A stretch of DNA of 54,814 nucleotides, from positions 1 to 54,814 of the forward strand of contig NZ_JNWQ01000046.1 in the NCBI RefSeq assembly GCF_000716875.1. The letters run 5' to 3'. Under the pieces are notes generated by a model, which saw only the letters and a list, made by a program, of their open reading frames with translations, did no database searches and had not been told where the DNA came from. Made by a program: the position numbers and the translations under genes. This DNA comes from Streptomyces novaecaesareae. GTDB lineage: Bacteria > Actinomycetota > Actinomycetes > Streptomycetales > Streptomycetaceae. Below, one piece after another: positions 25,207 to 33,179 of this stretch (its first letter is position 1; every line of letters begins with the position of its first letter).

Positions 25207-26934
25207 CTAAGGCGCGGCCGGGTTGACCCCGTGAGCAGGTTTATATCGCGGGTTCGGGATCCACTCGACTGGACTCCTATTGTCATCCAATCGCCAGGCG
25301 CCCTTGACATTTTCAGCCTTGACGCCGCCAGGGAAAGCGATCTCGCTCTCATGGGCGTGGTTGTAGTCGAAATCCTCAAGTGTCTTGTTTATGTCAATAC
25401 CACCGGGAGCATCGATCTCGTACTTGAAATTCCTCGGAAGGCTGTAGGCAGGATCCCGGGTCGCACCCACGAATATTGACTCACGGTTTGCCTGCGCATA
25501 CCCCCAGAGACTGTAATTGTCGTTGTTCTGCGGCTTGAAGCCGGGGCTCCCGTCCCCGAATATCTCGTCTGGGTGCCGATCGTCGTAGCGCCACAGCGGC
25601 TCAGAGCTCTCACGCCAAACGGGTTTGTATCCGCGCGCACCGACATCGATCTTCTCGATGTCCACCGGAGTCACGGCCGCTTCGGTCCTGCCAGCGTCAC
25701 GTGCGGCCTTCTCCGCAGCCTCCCGCGCTGCATTTTCGGCGGCCTCCTTGGCGGTGTCCTTGGCTGCGTTCTCGGCCACGGCGACGGCTTCGCGTTCGGC
25801 TGCGGAGACCGCGACACTGCCGCCTCCGGTTTCGGGGGCGAGTAGCAGGTTGCCGAAGAGTTTGCCGGCGGCTTCGGCCGGGTCGGAGCCCCAGCCGCTG
25901 CCGACGAGGCCCTTGACGGCCTCGGCTGGGTTGTTGGCGGCTGTACCCAGACCGGCTACGAGGCCAGAGAGACCCGTGGCGTACTCGGCGGGGTGCGTGA
26001 TGTTGTAGGGGTCGAGCGGGTTCACGCTGCGCAGGAGCTTGTTCAGGTCGACAACGCTCTTCACGACTCCGCCGCCGAAGTGGACGGCGAGCTGCGGGAC
26101 CGAGGTTGCGGTGTCCATCACGTCGGCCTTGAGGATCTCCGTCCGGCTCGGCATCGCCGGGGCGGACTCCACGAGCGCCTTGACAGTCGCCAGTGCCGTG
26201 CGGGCGGCCGAGTCACGCTGGGTGCGGGCGGTGTCCAGCTTGTCCTCGGCCTCCTTGAACTGGGCGACCGCGTCCGCAGGGGGCTTGAACTCGCCGGGGT
26301 TGGCCGGCGGGTTCCCCTGGCGCTGGTCGACCGGCGTCGCGTTGTACGCCTTCAGCCGCAGGTCGTAGGTCATCGCGTCGTTCATGAAGGTCTTCGCGGC
26401 GGCGTCCGTCTTCTTCTGCGCCTCCTTCCAGATCCGGACGGCGTCCTTGGCTTGATCCTGCGCCCAGCCGACCGTGTGGGCGTAAGCGGTCAGGGCGGCG
26501 CCGGCCTTCGCGAAGGAATCCGCCGCCGCCAGCCACTGCTTGGGCTGCGGGTCGAACTCCCGGCGGAAATTGTCAGCGGCCTCTCCGGACCAGTGGTCGA
26601 TGTCCAGCCGGGTCAGGCCCTGGCCGCCCTTGTCGAACGCGTCGTGGAACTTCTGCAGGTGACCGGCGACCTCGTTCAGCTTCTTGGCGTCGCCGTGCAA
26701 CAGTTCCTTCGGGTCGTCACTCTGACCGAGGTTGCGTTCGGCTACCTTGAGGCCGGCGTCGTCGGCGATGTCGTCGCCCCAGCCACTGACGGTCTGTCCG
26801 GCGCCGTGCAGGCCGGCCGCGTCGAGTGCCTCTCCAGCCAGGTGCCCGCCTTTCTGCAGGCCCTTGGCGACGAATTTCGTCCCGCTGTCGACGGCGTCGT
26901 CGACGAAGTCCAGGGCGTCTCCGAGGAATCCCAC
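25207..26934 (-). CDS. Polymorphic toxin: T7SS-type N-terminus with C-terminal ADP-ribosyltransferase domain
   Basis: 575 aa from a GTG at 26934 (GGAGAAG site). Residues 1-260 are helical with a WSGEAADNF WxG-like turn, typical of type VII substrates. The centre is Ala/Gly-rich with helical repeats (KEAAENAAREAAEKAARD). The C-terminal ~130 residues match the pierisin/scabin group: catalytic Arg449 (LWRYDDR), FVGAT at 488-492 and ESE at 529-531 (HESEIAFPGG). Motif spacing (about 40 residues each) fits that family, whose members ADP-ribosylate DNA guanine or nucleosides. The Ser of the usual STS/STT motif is Gly here, which may weaken activity. Confidence 0.85.
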   Translation of the reverse strand: MGFLGDALDFVDDAVDSGTKFVAKGLQKGGHLAGEALDAAGLHGAGQTVSGWGDDIADDAGLKVAERNLGQSDDPKELLHGDAKKLNEVAGHLQKFHDAFDKGGQGLTRLDIDHWSGEAADNFRREFDPQPKQWLAAADSFAKAGAALTAYAHTVGWAQDQAKDAVRIWKEAQKKTDAAAKTFMNDAMTYDLRLKAYNATPVDQRQGNPPANPGEFKPPADAVAQFKEAEDKLDTARTQRDSAARTALATVKALVESAPAMPSRTEILKADVMDTATSVPQLAVHFGGGVVKSVVDLNKLLRSVNPLDPYNITHPAEYATGLSGLVAGLGTAANNPAEAVKGLVGSGWGSDPAEAAGKLFGNLLLAPETGGGSVAVSAAEREAVAVAENAAKDTAKEAAENAAREAAEKAARDAGRTEAAVTPVDIEKIDVGARGYKPVWRESSEPLWRYDDRHPDEIFGDGSPGFKPQNNDNYSLWGYAQANRESIFVGATRDPAYSLPRNFKYEIDAPGGIDINKTLEDFDYNHAHESEIAFPGGVKAENVKGAWRLDDNRSPVEWIPNPRYKPAHGVNPAAP

Positions 26935-26938
26935 GACG

Positions 26939-27520
26939 TCACTTCTCCGCGGCCGGCGGGACGGGGCCGACCGTCGCGGTCAGCGTCATGTTGACGATGC
27001 CAGGTTTCTGGACCGCGTCCTGGGCCGCCTTCTGCCACTGCTGCTTGATGTCGGCTTCGGCCTTGTCGAACGACTTGCCTGAGTAGTCCGGGTGCATGAT
27101 GTCGTTGATCGGGTTGTCGCCCCACACCTGCGACCACGACTCGTGCTCGACCTGTTCCTCGGTCAGGTGGGGGTTGCCGATCACGCCGGCCACGACGTCC
27201 TTCGACAGCCCGCTCGCGTACTGCTCCTGCTCGTAGTAGGTGCCGGCCGCCAGGCCGATCTTGCTCGCCGTGTCCGAGCCCTTCACCACCAGCGACCTGA
27301 CCGCCCAGTTCCAGCGCTCGCAGAACTCCCCGAACGTCGTCGACAGCTCGTAGTCGCCGGCCTCCATCCCGCCCAGTTCCAGCTCGGTGAATCCGCGCCC
27401 ACCCTCCGCGATCCCGGCCATACCGATCGACTTCAGCTCGGCGATCACCCCGTTGAGGCCGTCCGCCACCAGCTTCAACGCCTCTGGATCCGCCTGATAG
27501 CCCTCACCCAACGCCCACAC
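26939..27520 (-). CDS. WXG100-like partner protein of the toxin
   Basis: 193 aa from the GTG at 27520, which overlaps the previous gene by 17 bp; a TTG three codons later is an alternative start. The N-terminal ~100 residues form a helical hairpin (DPEALKLVADGLNGVIAELK; FGEFCERWNWAVRSLVVKG), as in ESX/WXG proteins. The C-terminal part (SWSQVWGDNPINDIMHPDYS) is polar. It ends four bases before the toxin start. It probably pairs with the toxin for export by a type VII machine encoded elsewhere. Confidence 0.7.
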   Translation of the reverse strand: MWALGEGYQADPEALKLVADGLNGVIAELKSIGMAGIAEGGRGFTELELGGMEAGDYELSTTFGEFCERWNWAVRSLVVKGSDTASKIGLAAGTYYEQEQYASGLSKDVVAGVIGNPHLTEEQVEHESWSQVWGDNPINDIMHPDYSGKSFDKAEADIKQQWQKAAQDAVQKPGIVNMTLTATVGPVPPAAEK

Positions 27521-27917
27521 CCCCCATCGTCACCGGCCCGTCCAGGGCCACCTCGTCCGGCACGATCCCCCGCACTGGCGGAAAGAGCATCGGCTCCTTC
27601 CCCGCCACATCCAGCGCGATCCCCCCTGGAACACCAAGCCCCGGCACTGCCACATCCAACAACCGGCTACCGAACACGGTCATGTACGGGAACCCGTCCA
27701 GCGGCAGTCCCTTCGACCGCACGAACGCTGCCAGCTCCTCCGCGGACGAGAACGCGAAGATCCACCGCAGACCCCCCTCGTCCGCCGTCCACACCGTCTC
27801 ATCACCCCACAACGGCACCAGCACCGCACTGAGCCGAAACTGCGCCAGCATCACCGACGGATCCCCGGCCCCCGCCCGCAACATCCGCACCTGGTGCACC
27901 AGGCCTGCATTGCTCAA
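27504..27917 (-). CDS. SseB-family protein, first gene of the toxin operon
   Basis: 137 aa from a TTG at 27917 behind CGGGGGCGG. Key segments: HQVRMLRAGAGDPSVMLAQF, then the SseB-like core VLVPLWGDETVWTADEGGLR followed by WIFAFSSAEELAAFVRSKG. Proteins of this kind accompany many type VII toxin loci in Streptomyces. Its exact job (chaperone or extra immunity) is unknown. The overlap with the next gene makes a four-gene operon running to 24608. Confidence 0.7.
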   Translation of the reverse strand: MSNAGLVHQVRMLRAGAGDPSVMLAQFRLSAVLVPLWGDETVWTADEGGLRWIFAFSSAEELAAFVRSKGLPLDGFPYMTVFGSRLLDVAVPGLGVPGGIALDVAGKEPMLFPPVRGIVPDEVALDGPVTMGGVGVG

Positions 27918-28141
27918 GTCCGCCCCCGAACATATTTAATGGAAACAGTATCCAAAGATCATGGACCTGATCCCAGAGTCGCCCTATCGCAGCGGCAGTC
28001 CTGACCGCGCACTCCCCGATCGCCGGGGCACCTCAACCTGGCCCGCACGGCACGCCCGACTCAAGCAGCGCCCGCTCACTGGTCGCTGCGCTGCTCAGCC
28101 AAGGGCCTTCTGGCACGCATCTGGCACGGCAGAGTCGGATT

Positions 28142-28230
28142 GGCCCGGACAACGCGAAAGCCGCAGGTCGTATGACCTGCGGCTTTCGGTATGGAGCGGG
28201 CGACGAGAATCGAACTCGCGCTCTAAGCTT
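28142..28230. repeat. Proximal attachment-site repeat within tRNA-Gly
   Basis: Block 28142-28187 equals 16420-16465 (46 bp). Block 28192-28230 equals 16472-16510 (39 bp) and is the 3' half of the intact tRNA. Crossover most likely occurred in the tRNA part. Confidence 0.9.
28156..28187. terminator. tRNA-Gly terminator
   Basis: GAAAGCCGCAGGTC, loop GTAT, and the exact reverse complement form a 14-bp stem. On the minus strand the hairpin begins five bases after the tRNA CCA end. It is duplicated at 16434-16465. Confidence 0.85.
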
Positions 28231-28265
28231 GGGAAGCTCATGTTCTACCATTAAACTACGCCCGC
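28192..28265 (-). tRNA. tRNA-Gly(CCC)
   Basis: 74 nt with encoded CCA. The acceptor stem GCGGGCG pairs with CGCCCGC, with discriminator U. D arm GTTT/GAAC, anticodon stem TGAGC/GCTTA with loop TTCCCAA (anticodon CCC), T arm GCGAG/CTCGT with loop TTCGATT. The gene is intact and serves as the integration site of the island at 16472-28191. Confidence 0.95.
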
Positions 28266-28300
28266 CTGATGAGCCGTCAGAGACCGCTCGATCCAGTGCC

Positions 28301-28329
28301 ACTGTACCCCATTCGCGACTGTGGTTGCA
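28301..28329 (-). promoter_or_regulatory. Promoter of tRNA-Gly
   Basis: On the minus strand TGCAAC (28324-28329), 17 bp and TACAGT (28301-28306) form a plausible vegetative promoter, about 30 bp upstream of the mature 5' end. Confidence 0.45.
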
Positions 28330-28541
28330 CAAGGGGTCCGTGGGTGCGGCGGAGCGGGTGGGGGTGGGTGCGGGGGCGTACTGTGTGGGCCGCGTGCGAG
28401 TGCTCCGGCGGGTGGGACTGGGGGCGGCGAGCCACGGTGAGGAATGTCCGGAACATCCCCTAATGTGACGCTGTCCCGGGGCTCGGCCGCCGGGGCGTGT
28501 GAGTACGGGTGAGTACTGGGTTAGGGATGGGAAGGGGATCG

Positions 28542-28763
28542 ATGGAGCAGCGCGCCGTCGTTCGTTGTGCCGAGGGGCACCTGTTCAGCACCACCACGTT
28601 CCCGATGCAGAACCTCGGTCCCGGCCGGCTCGGGCCCGGGCGGTTGATCCGCTGTCCGCAGTGCGGACGGCTCCGGAGCTCGGTGCTGGCCGACGTGCGG
28701 GAGCTGTCGGAGCCGCAACTGGCGCAGGCGATGCGGCTGGAGGCCGCGGAGTTCCTGGCCTGA
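28542..28763 (+). CDS. Small zinc-ribbon protein
   Basis: 73 aa from the ATG at 28542 with AAGGGGA upstream; an in-frame GTG at 28509 is less likely. Two pairs of metal ligands are visible: CAEGHLF near the N-terminus and RCPQCGR in the middle. The C-terminal half is a helix (LSEPQLAQAMRLEAAEF). This small conserved actinobacterial protein usually lies next to dcd, as here. Its function is unknown; nucleic-acid or protein binding is plausible. A terminator follows at 28784-28811. Confidence 0.8.
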   Translation: MEQRAVVRCAEGHLFSTTTFPMQNLGPGRLGPGRLIRCPQCGRLRSSVLADVRELSEPQLAQAMRLEAAEFLA

Positions 28764-28783
28764 CGGTCGGCGGACGGGCGGGT

Positions 28784-28811
28784 GGGCCCCGGGCGGATTC
28801 GTCCGGGGCCC
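28784..28811. terminator. Terminator between zinc-ribbon gene and dcd
   Basis: GGGCCCCGG (28784-28792) pairs with CCGGGGCCC (28803-28811) around a 10-base loop and is followed by TTTCTT. This is a textbook intrinsic terminator on the plus strand. Confidence 0.85.
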
Positions 28812-28834
28812 TTTCTTGCACGTAACCTCGAAGC

Positions 28835-29410
28835 GTGCTGCTCTCTGACAAGGACATCCGGACCGAAATCGACCTGGGCCGGGTCTCCATCGACCCGTTC
28901 GACCCGGCGATGATCCAGCCGTCGAGTATCGACGTGCGCCTCGACCGCTTCTTCCGCGTGTTCGAGAACCACAAGTACCCGCACATCGACCCCTCCGAGG
29001 AGCAGCCGGACCTGACCCGGCTGGTCGAGCCGGACGGGGACGAGGCGTTCATCCTGCACCCCGGCGAGTTCGTGCTGGCCTCGACGTACGAGGTCATCAC
29101 GCTGCCCGAGGACGTGGCGTCCCGGCTGGAGGGCAAGTCGAGCCTGGGCCGGCTGGGCCTGCTCACCCACTCCACCGCGGGCTTCATCGACCCCGGGTTC
29201 AGCGGCCACGTGACGCTGGAGCTGTCGAACGTCGCGACGCTGCCGATCAAGCTGTACCCGGGCATGAAGATCGGGCAGCTCTGCCTGTTCCGGCTCTCCT
29301 CGCCGTCGGAGCACCCGTACGGCTCGGAGCGTTACGGCTCGCGCTACCAGGGCCAGCGCGGCCCGACGCCGTCCCGCTCGTACCTGAACTTCCACCGCAC
29401 CGAGATCTGA
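28835..29410 (+). CDS. dcd: dCTP deaminase
   Basis: 191 aa, the usual family length. It deaminates dCTP to dUTP in the cytosol for thymidylate synthesis. Typical segments: [29 protein letters not shown], then [20 protein letters not shown] followed by [10 protein letters not shown], which holds the catalytic Glu and the nucleotide-binding loop. The GTG at 28835 has no Shine-Dalgarno site, and TAACCT at 28821-28826 could be the -10 box of a leaderless mRNA. A bidirectional terminator lies downstream. Confidence 0.97.
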   Translation: MLLSDKDIRTEIDLGRVSIDPFDPAMIQPSSIDVRLDRFFRVFENHKYPHIDPSEEQPDLTRLVEPDGDEAFILHPGEFVLASTYEVITLPEDVASRLEGKSSLGRLGLLTHSTAGFIDPGFSGHVTLELSNVATLPIKLYPGMKIGQLCLFRLSSPSEHPYGSERYGSRYQGQRGPTPSRSYLNFHRTEI

Positions 29411-29448
29411 GCCGGGACGAGCCGAAGGCACCCAGAGCGCACGCAGAC

Positions 29449-29483
29449 GGGCGGCCACCCCTCACCGCGAGGGGTGGCCGCCC
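29449..29483. terminator. Bidirectional terminator
   Basis: A perfect 15-bp stem (29449-29463 with 29469-29483) with a 5-base loop sits between the convergent dcd and AlaX-like genes. Confidence 0.9.
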
Positions 29484-29492
29484 GCGGCGTTC

Positions 29493-30383
29493 TCAGGCCC
29501 GCTTGGGGCTGGTGACGGCGACCAGCTCGGTGCCGTCCTCGGAGAGCCGCAGCTCGGTGCGGAGTTCGGCCAGCTCGCCGAGGTGGTGCAGGTGGGTGCC
29601 GCCGCAGAAGATCTGCGCGCCGCCCTCGGGCAGCTCGCAGTGCCACTGCCGGCGGGCGGTGAGCTCGGGGCCGGGCACCTCGATGCGGACCGGGGCGTCG
29701 GCGGCGACCCAGGCCGCGAGCCGGTCGTTGACGGCCTCGGTGAGGGCAGGCAGCGCGTCGGCCAGGGCGGGGAACTCCTCGGTGGCGTCCACCGTGAAGC
29801 CCTTCTTCTTCAGCGACTTGCCGAGCCGGTAGGTGTCGGTGCTGGCCTCGGTGTCCATCACCGAGCCGGCCATCGCGAGGCTGTCGAAGTCCGGGTTGCC
29901 GAAGGCGTCCGAGCGGCCCGGGTCCTTGCGCCAGCGCGGGGCGAGCGCGGCGTTGAGGGCGAGGGCGAGCAGGTGGCAGCCGCTGTGCGAGGCGCTGAGG
30001 GCGCCCCGGCGGTCGGCGTCGACGGCGAGCGCGGCGGTGCGGCCGACGATGTCGCCGGGGTCGGTGCCGAGGACGTGCAGGACCAGCCAGGACCACTCCT
30101 CGTCGCCGCGCCGCACCGGGATGTCGGCGCCGACGAGCAGGGCGTCGTCCTCCGGGCCGACGGCGCCGGTCAGGCAGTCGACCACGGCCAGCTCGGTGCC
30201 GTCCACGGTGAGGGTGCCGTGGTCGGCCGGCTGGTCGGGCCAGGTGTGGTCGAGCGGATGGAACGGGGTCGCCTCGGTGACGACGGCGTAGCGGCCGTCG
30301 GCCAGCGGGTGCACCGCGAGCACCGGGGACTCGCCGGTCACCGCCCCGGCCGGGAAGCTGACGTGGGTGGTGGGGAGGGTCAT
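29493..30383 (-). CDS. Alanyl-tRNA editing protein-like (AlaX family) metal-dependent hydrolase
   Basis: 296 aa from the ATG at 30383 with GGAG eight bases upstream. The N-terminal ~100 residues form a barrel-like domain (AVVTEATPFHPLDHTWPDQP). The second half carries the Thr/Ala-tRNA synthetase editing core with metal ligands in ASHSGCHLLALALN (HxxxH) and CGGTHLHHLGEL (CxxxH). AlaX proteins hydrolyse mischarged Ser- or Gly-tRNA(Ala). The central DPGRSDAFGNPDFDSLAMAG insert is not typical, so the substrate could differ. Confidence 0.85.
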   Translation of the reverse strand: MTLPTTHVSFPAGAVTGESPVLAVHPLADGRYAVVTEATPFHPLDHTWPDQPADHGTLTVDGTELAVVDCLTGAVGPEDDALLVGADIPVRRGDEEWSWLVLHVLGTDPGDIVGRTAALAVDADRRGALSASHSGCHLLALALNAALAPRWRKDPGRSDAFGNPDFDSLAMAGSVMDTEASTDTYRLGKSLKKKGFTVDATEEFPALADALPALTEAVNDRLAAWVAADAPVRIEVPGPELTARRQWHCELPEGGAQIFCGGTHLHHLGELAELRTELRLSEDGTELVAVTSPKRA

Positions 30384-30469
30384 GCCTGGCTCCGGTGCAC
30401 TCGGGACGAAGAGGGTCGGCGGGCCCCGGCACTCGGCCGCGGCCCGCCCACCATTCTGCCCTTCGCCCG

Positions 30470-31525
30470 TCAGCCCAGGGTCGGCAGCTTGATCAGTACC
30501 AGCAGCGCGAGCAGTTGCAGCGCCGAGGCGGCGGCGGCCTTGCCCCAGGGCAGGTCGTGCAGCCGCCGGACCATGCTGGTCAGCAGGAAGGCGCAGAGCA
30601 TCCAGGTCGCCCAGCCGACGACCTGGACGACGGCACTGCCGGAGGGCAGCACCAGGTCGAGCAGGAGCCGGGGCGCGTCGGTCAGCCAGCCGATCAGCGC
30701 GGCCAGGCCGACGGTGGACTTCCACGGGCCGTCGCCGCCCAGCTGGCGGGCCAGCGCGTAGGTGACCCCGCCGAAGATCGCGCCGGCCACGGTGAAGCCG
30801 ACGGCGGCGGCGAGGATGCCGGTCAGCGCCACGGTGAAGGTCGAGTTGACGATGTCGTCGTGGGTCAGCCCGATGCCGAGCACCGCGAGCGCGCCGTACA
30901 GCAGCGAGACGGTGAGGGCGGGCAGCCAGACCTGGTGGTCGCGGGTGCGGTCGAACATCGCGGTCGGGCTGCGGAACAGGCCGACGAACAGCTCGCGCCA
31001 GTGCGGGCGGGGGCCGGCGACGTGCGGGGCGGACTGGCCGCCGGCGCGGTAGACCGCGACGTTGTCCTGGCCGTACCCCTGCTCCTGGCCGTACCCCTGC
31101 TCCTGGCCATACGCCTGGTCGTGGCCGTACCCCTGGTCCTGGCCGTACGGCGGCGGCTGCTGCCCGTAGCCGTCGTCGTAGGAGCCGTAGGAGCCGTGGG
31201 AGCCGTAGGAACCGTAGGCGGCGTAGTCCTGGTCCGGGTGCTCCGGGTAGGGCCCCTGCTGGAGCGGCTGCTGACCGTACGGGCCGCTGCCCGCGTACGG
31301 GTCGCCGACCGGGAAGGCCCGGGTGTTGCCGGGGTGGTCCGCCCCGTACGGGTCGTGCCCGTTGCCCGCCGGCTGCCCGGGCGCTGCCGGGTGCGGGGCC
31401 GTGAAGTACTCCGGCCCGTCCGTGCGTCCGTGCCCCCCGGGCGCCCCCGCCGGTGGCGGAGGGGCCGACCACCCGCCGTGCGGACGGTCGGCGCCCTGAC
31501 CGCTGTCGTATCGATTACCAGCCAC
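30470..31525 (-). CDS. Yip1-family membrane protein with Tyr/Gly/Gln-rich N-terminal repeats
   Basis: 351 aa from a GTG at 31525 (GGAG very close to the start). The N-terminal ~160 residues are disordered and rich in Pro, Gly, Tyr and Gln. They contain tandem YGSYGS-type and GYGQEQ-type repeats, coded by 9-bp and 18-bp DNA repeats at 31060-31215. Residues about 185-350 contain five membrane helices (HQVWLPALTVSLLYGALAVL and following), the Yip1 pattern. Function in bacteria is unknown; interaction with membranes or secretion components is a guess. Confidence 0.8.
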   Translation of the reverse strand: MAGNRYDSGQGADRPHGGWSAPPPPAGAPGGHGRTDGPEYFTAPHPAAPGQPAGNGHDPYGADHPGNTRAFPVGDPYAGSGPYGQQPLQQGPYPEHPDQDYAAYGSYGSHGSYGSYDDGYGQQPPPYGQDQGYGHDQAYGQEQGYGQEQGYGQDNVAVYRAGGQSAPHVAGPRPHWRELFVGLFRSPTAMFDRTRDHQVWLPALTVSLLYGALAVLGIGLTHDDIVNSTFTVALTGILAAAVGFTVAGAIFGGVTYALARQLGGDGPWKSTVGLAALIGWLTDAPRLLLDLVLPSGSAVVQVVGWATWMLCAFLLTSMVRRLHDLPWGKAAAASALQLLALLVLIKLPTLG

Positions 31526-31674
31526 GCTCCGAAGGTACCCGTCCGGCCCAGTCCTCGTCGGCCCCGGACGAAGCCGGGGCCGGTTTGCAGCGAGGCTGAG
31601 ACGAACGGGGCCGAAAGCCGCCCCGCGGCGTCAGCAAGCGGGACGGGGAACGGGGCGGGAAACGGGAGGCCCCG

Positions 31675-32823
31675 TTACCGCTGGGCGCTGACCGACGGCC
31701 CGTGCACCGCGGCCGCCGCGCTGGTGCCGGCCGGGCAGCCCCCCGGGCCGGCCGAGGTGCGGACGGCGCCGACCGGCAGCAGGGTGCCGCAGGCGATCCG
31801 GATGCCGTTCGGCAGCTCGTTGTCCGACTCCACGATCGCGCCGTCGCCGATCACGGCGCCGTCCAGCGCCGAGCGGTCGCCGATGGTCGCGTAGGCGCCC
31901 ACGATCGAGTCCTTGACGAGGGTGTCCGGGCCGATCACCGCGCCCGGCAGGATCACGCTGCCCTCGACGATCGCGCCGGCCTCGACCACCGCCTCCTCGG
32001 AGACCACGGTGCCGCCGCTGAGCACCGCGCCGGGGTGGACGGTGGCGCCGGGCAGCAGCAGGGCGTCGCCGGTCGGCCCGGGGACGGCCGGGGAGTTGAC
32101 CTTGCCGAGCACCAGGTCGGCCGAGCCCCGGACGAAGGCGCCCGGGGTGCCGAGGTCCAGCCAGTACGAGGTGTCGACGACGCCGCGCAGCAGCGCGCCG
32201 GTGGCCAGCAGCTCGGGGAAGGTCTCGCGCTCGACGGACACCTCCCGGCCGGCCGGGATGCGGTCGATCACGGACCGGGTGAAGACGTAGCAGCCGGCGT
32301 TGATCTGGTCGGTGACGATCTGCTCCGGGGTCTCCGGCTTCTCCAGGAACTCCAGCACCCGCCCGTGCTCGTCGGTCGGGACGAGGCCGAAGGCGCGCGG
32401 GTCCTCGACCCGGGTGAGGTGCAGGGTGACGTCGGCCCCGGCGGCCACGTGGCCGTCGCGCAGGGCGGCGATGTCGACGCCGGAGAGGATGTCGCCGTTG
32501 AAGACCAGGACGGGCTCGTCCGGGCCGCAGGTGAGACCGGAGGCCGCGTTGCGGATGGCCCCGCCGGTGCCGAGCGGCTCGCGCTCGGTCAGGTAGACCA
32601 GTTCGATGCCGTACGGGGTGCCGTCCTGGAAGTGGTCCTCGAACACCTCGGCCAGGTACGAGGTGGCCAGCACGACGCGGGTGACACCGGCGGCGGCCGC
32701 GCGGGCCAGCTGGTGCGCGATGAACGGGACGCCTGCCACCGGCAGCATGGGCTTGGGGGTATGGGTGGTCAGCGGACGCAGTCGCGTGCCCTTACCACCG
32801 ACCAGCATGATCGCCTCGGTCAT
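31675..32823 (-). CDS. Sugar-1-phosphate nucleotidyltransferase with left-handed beta-helix (ManC/GlmU-like)
   Basis: 382 aa from the ATG at 32823 with AAGGGGAA upstream. The signature MLVGGKGTRLRPLTTHTPKP starts the nucleotidyl-transferase domain (to about residue 230). VFNGDIL binds metal and NTP, LEFLEKPE binds the sugar phosphate. From about residue 260, hexapeptide repeats (VHPGAVLSGGTVVSEEAVVE) form a beta helix. It makes an NDP-sugar, most likely GDP-mannose, for glycoconjugates. The 26-residue C-terminal tail is low-complexity. Confidence 0.9.
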   Translation of the reverse strand: MTEAIMLVGGKGTRLRPLTTHTPKPMLPVAGVPFIAHQLARAAAAGVTRVVLATSYLAEVFEDHFQDGTPYGIELVYLTEREPLGTGGAIRNAASGLTCGPDEPVLVFNGDILSGVDIAALRDGHVAAGADVTLHLTRVEDPRAFGLVPTDEHGRVLEFLEKPETPEQIVTDQINAGCYVFTRSVIDRIPAGREVSVERETFPELLATGALLRGVVDTSYWLDLGTPGAFVRGSADLVLGKVNSPAVPGPTGDALLLPGATVHPGAVLSGGTVVSEEAVVEAGAIVEGSVILPGAVIGPDTLVKDSIVGAYATIGDRSALDGAVIGDGAIVESDNELPNGIRIACGTLLPVGAVRTSAGPGGCPAGTSAAAAVHGPSVSAQR

Positions 32824-33179
32824 GGTCTGCGCTGTTCCCCTTGTGGTCTCTGCGGCCCGGCCCTGGCGGCCGATACCTCCGTCGGTGGTCTGGACCCGGC
32901 CGGCCGGCCGGGTCGGTCCCCGTCCGGCCCTGCGGCCGGAGCGGGAGGACCGGCGCGGAGCCGGTCCGGCGCCTACTGTATTTCCTTCCAACCGAATGCC
33001 CGTCCGGCGCCCGTGCGATTGGCGTCACGCGCCGTCCGGCCGCCGTCCCGCCGGACGTCGGCTCCGACGCCAACTGCCCGGCCCGGTAGGCGCGTTGACG
33101 GCGTCCACCGGGCCGGGCAGTTGTAGCAGAACTGTCGAACAGAAGGCCGTCGGACAGCGGCCTGTCGGGCGGCGGACCG
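32824..33179. other. Intergenic region between Fe-S protein and nucleotidyltransferase
   Basis: No gene. Both flanking genes are on the minus strand. The region holds the terminator at 33071-33123 and, between it and 32823, the promoter of the nucleotidyltransferase; AAATACAGTAGGCG (minus strand, near 32972-32985) is the best -10 area. Confidence 0.5.
33071..33123. terminator. Strong terminator of the Fe-S protein gene
   Basis: A perfect 17-bp inverted repeat (33071-33087 with 33107-33123, CAACTGCCCGGCCCGGT in the left arm) with a 19-base loop lies 57 bp beyond the stop codon. Confidence 0.85.

Larger units (their letters stand above)
16472..28191. mobile_element. 11.7-kb genomic island integrated in tRNA-Gly(CCC), no integrase left
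   Basis: Direct repeats of the tRNA-Gly 3' half and of its terminator bound the region, and the intact tRNA is at the right end. Inside lie genes of mixed composition, with the stretch 23300-25700 clearly less GC-rich than the chromosome. They are two convergent overlapping gene pairs, small orphan genes and a type VII secretion toxin cassette. No integrase, excisionase, replication or conjugation gene is recognisable, so it is a decayed or non-autonomous element. Confidence 0.8.
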
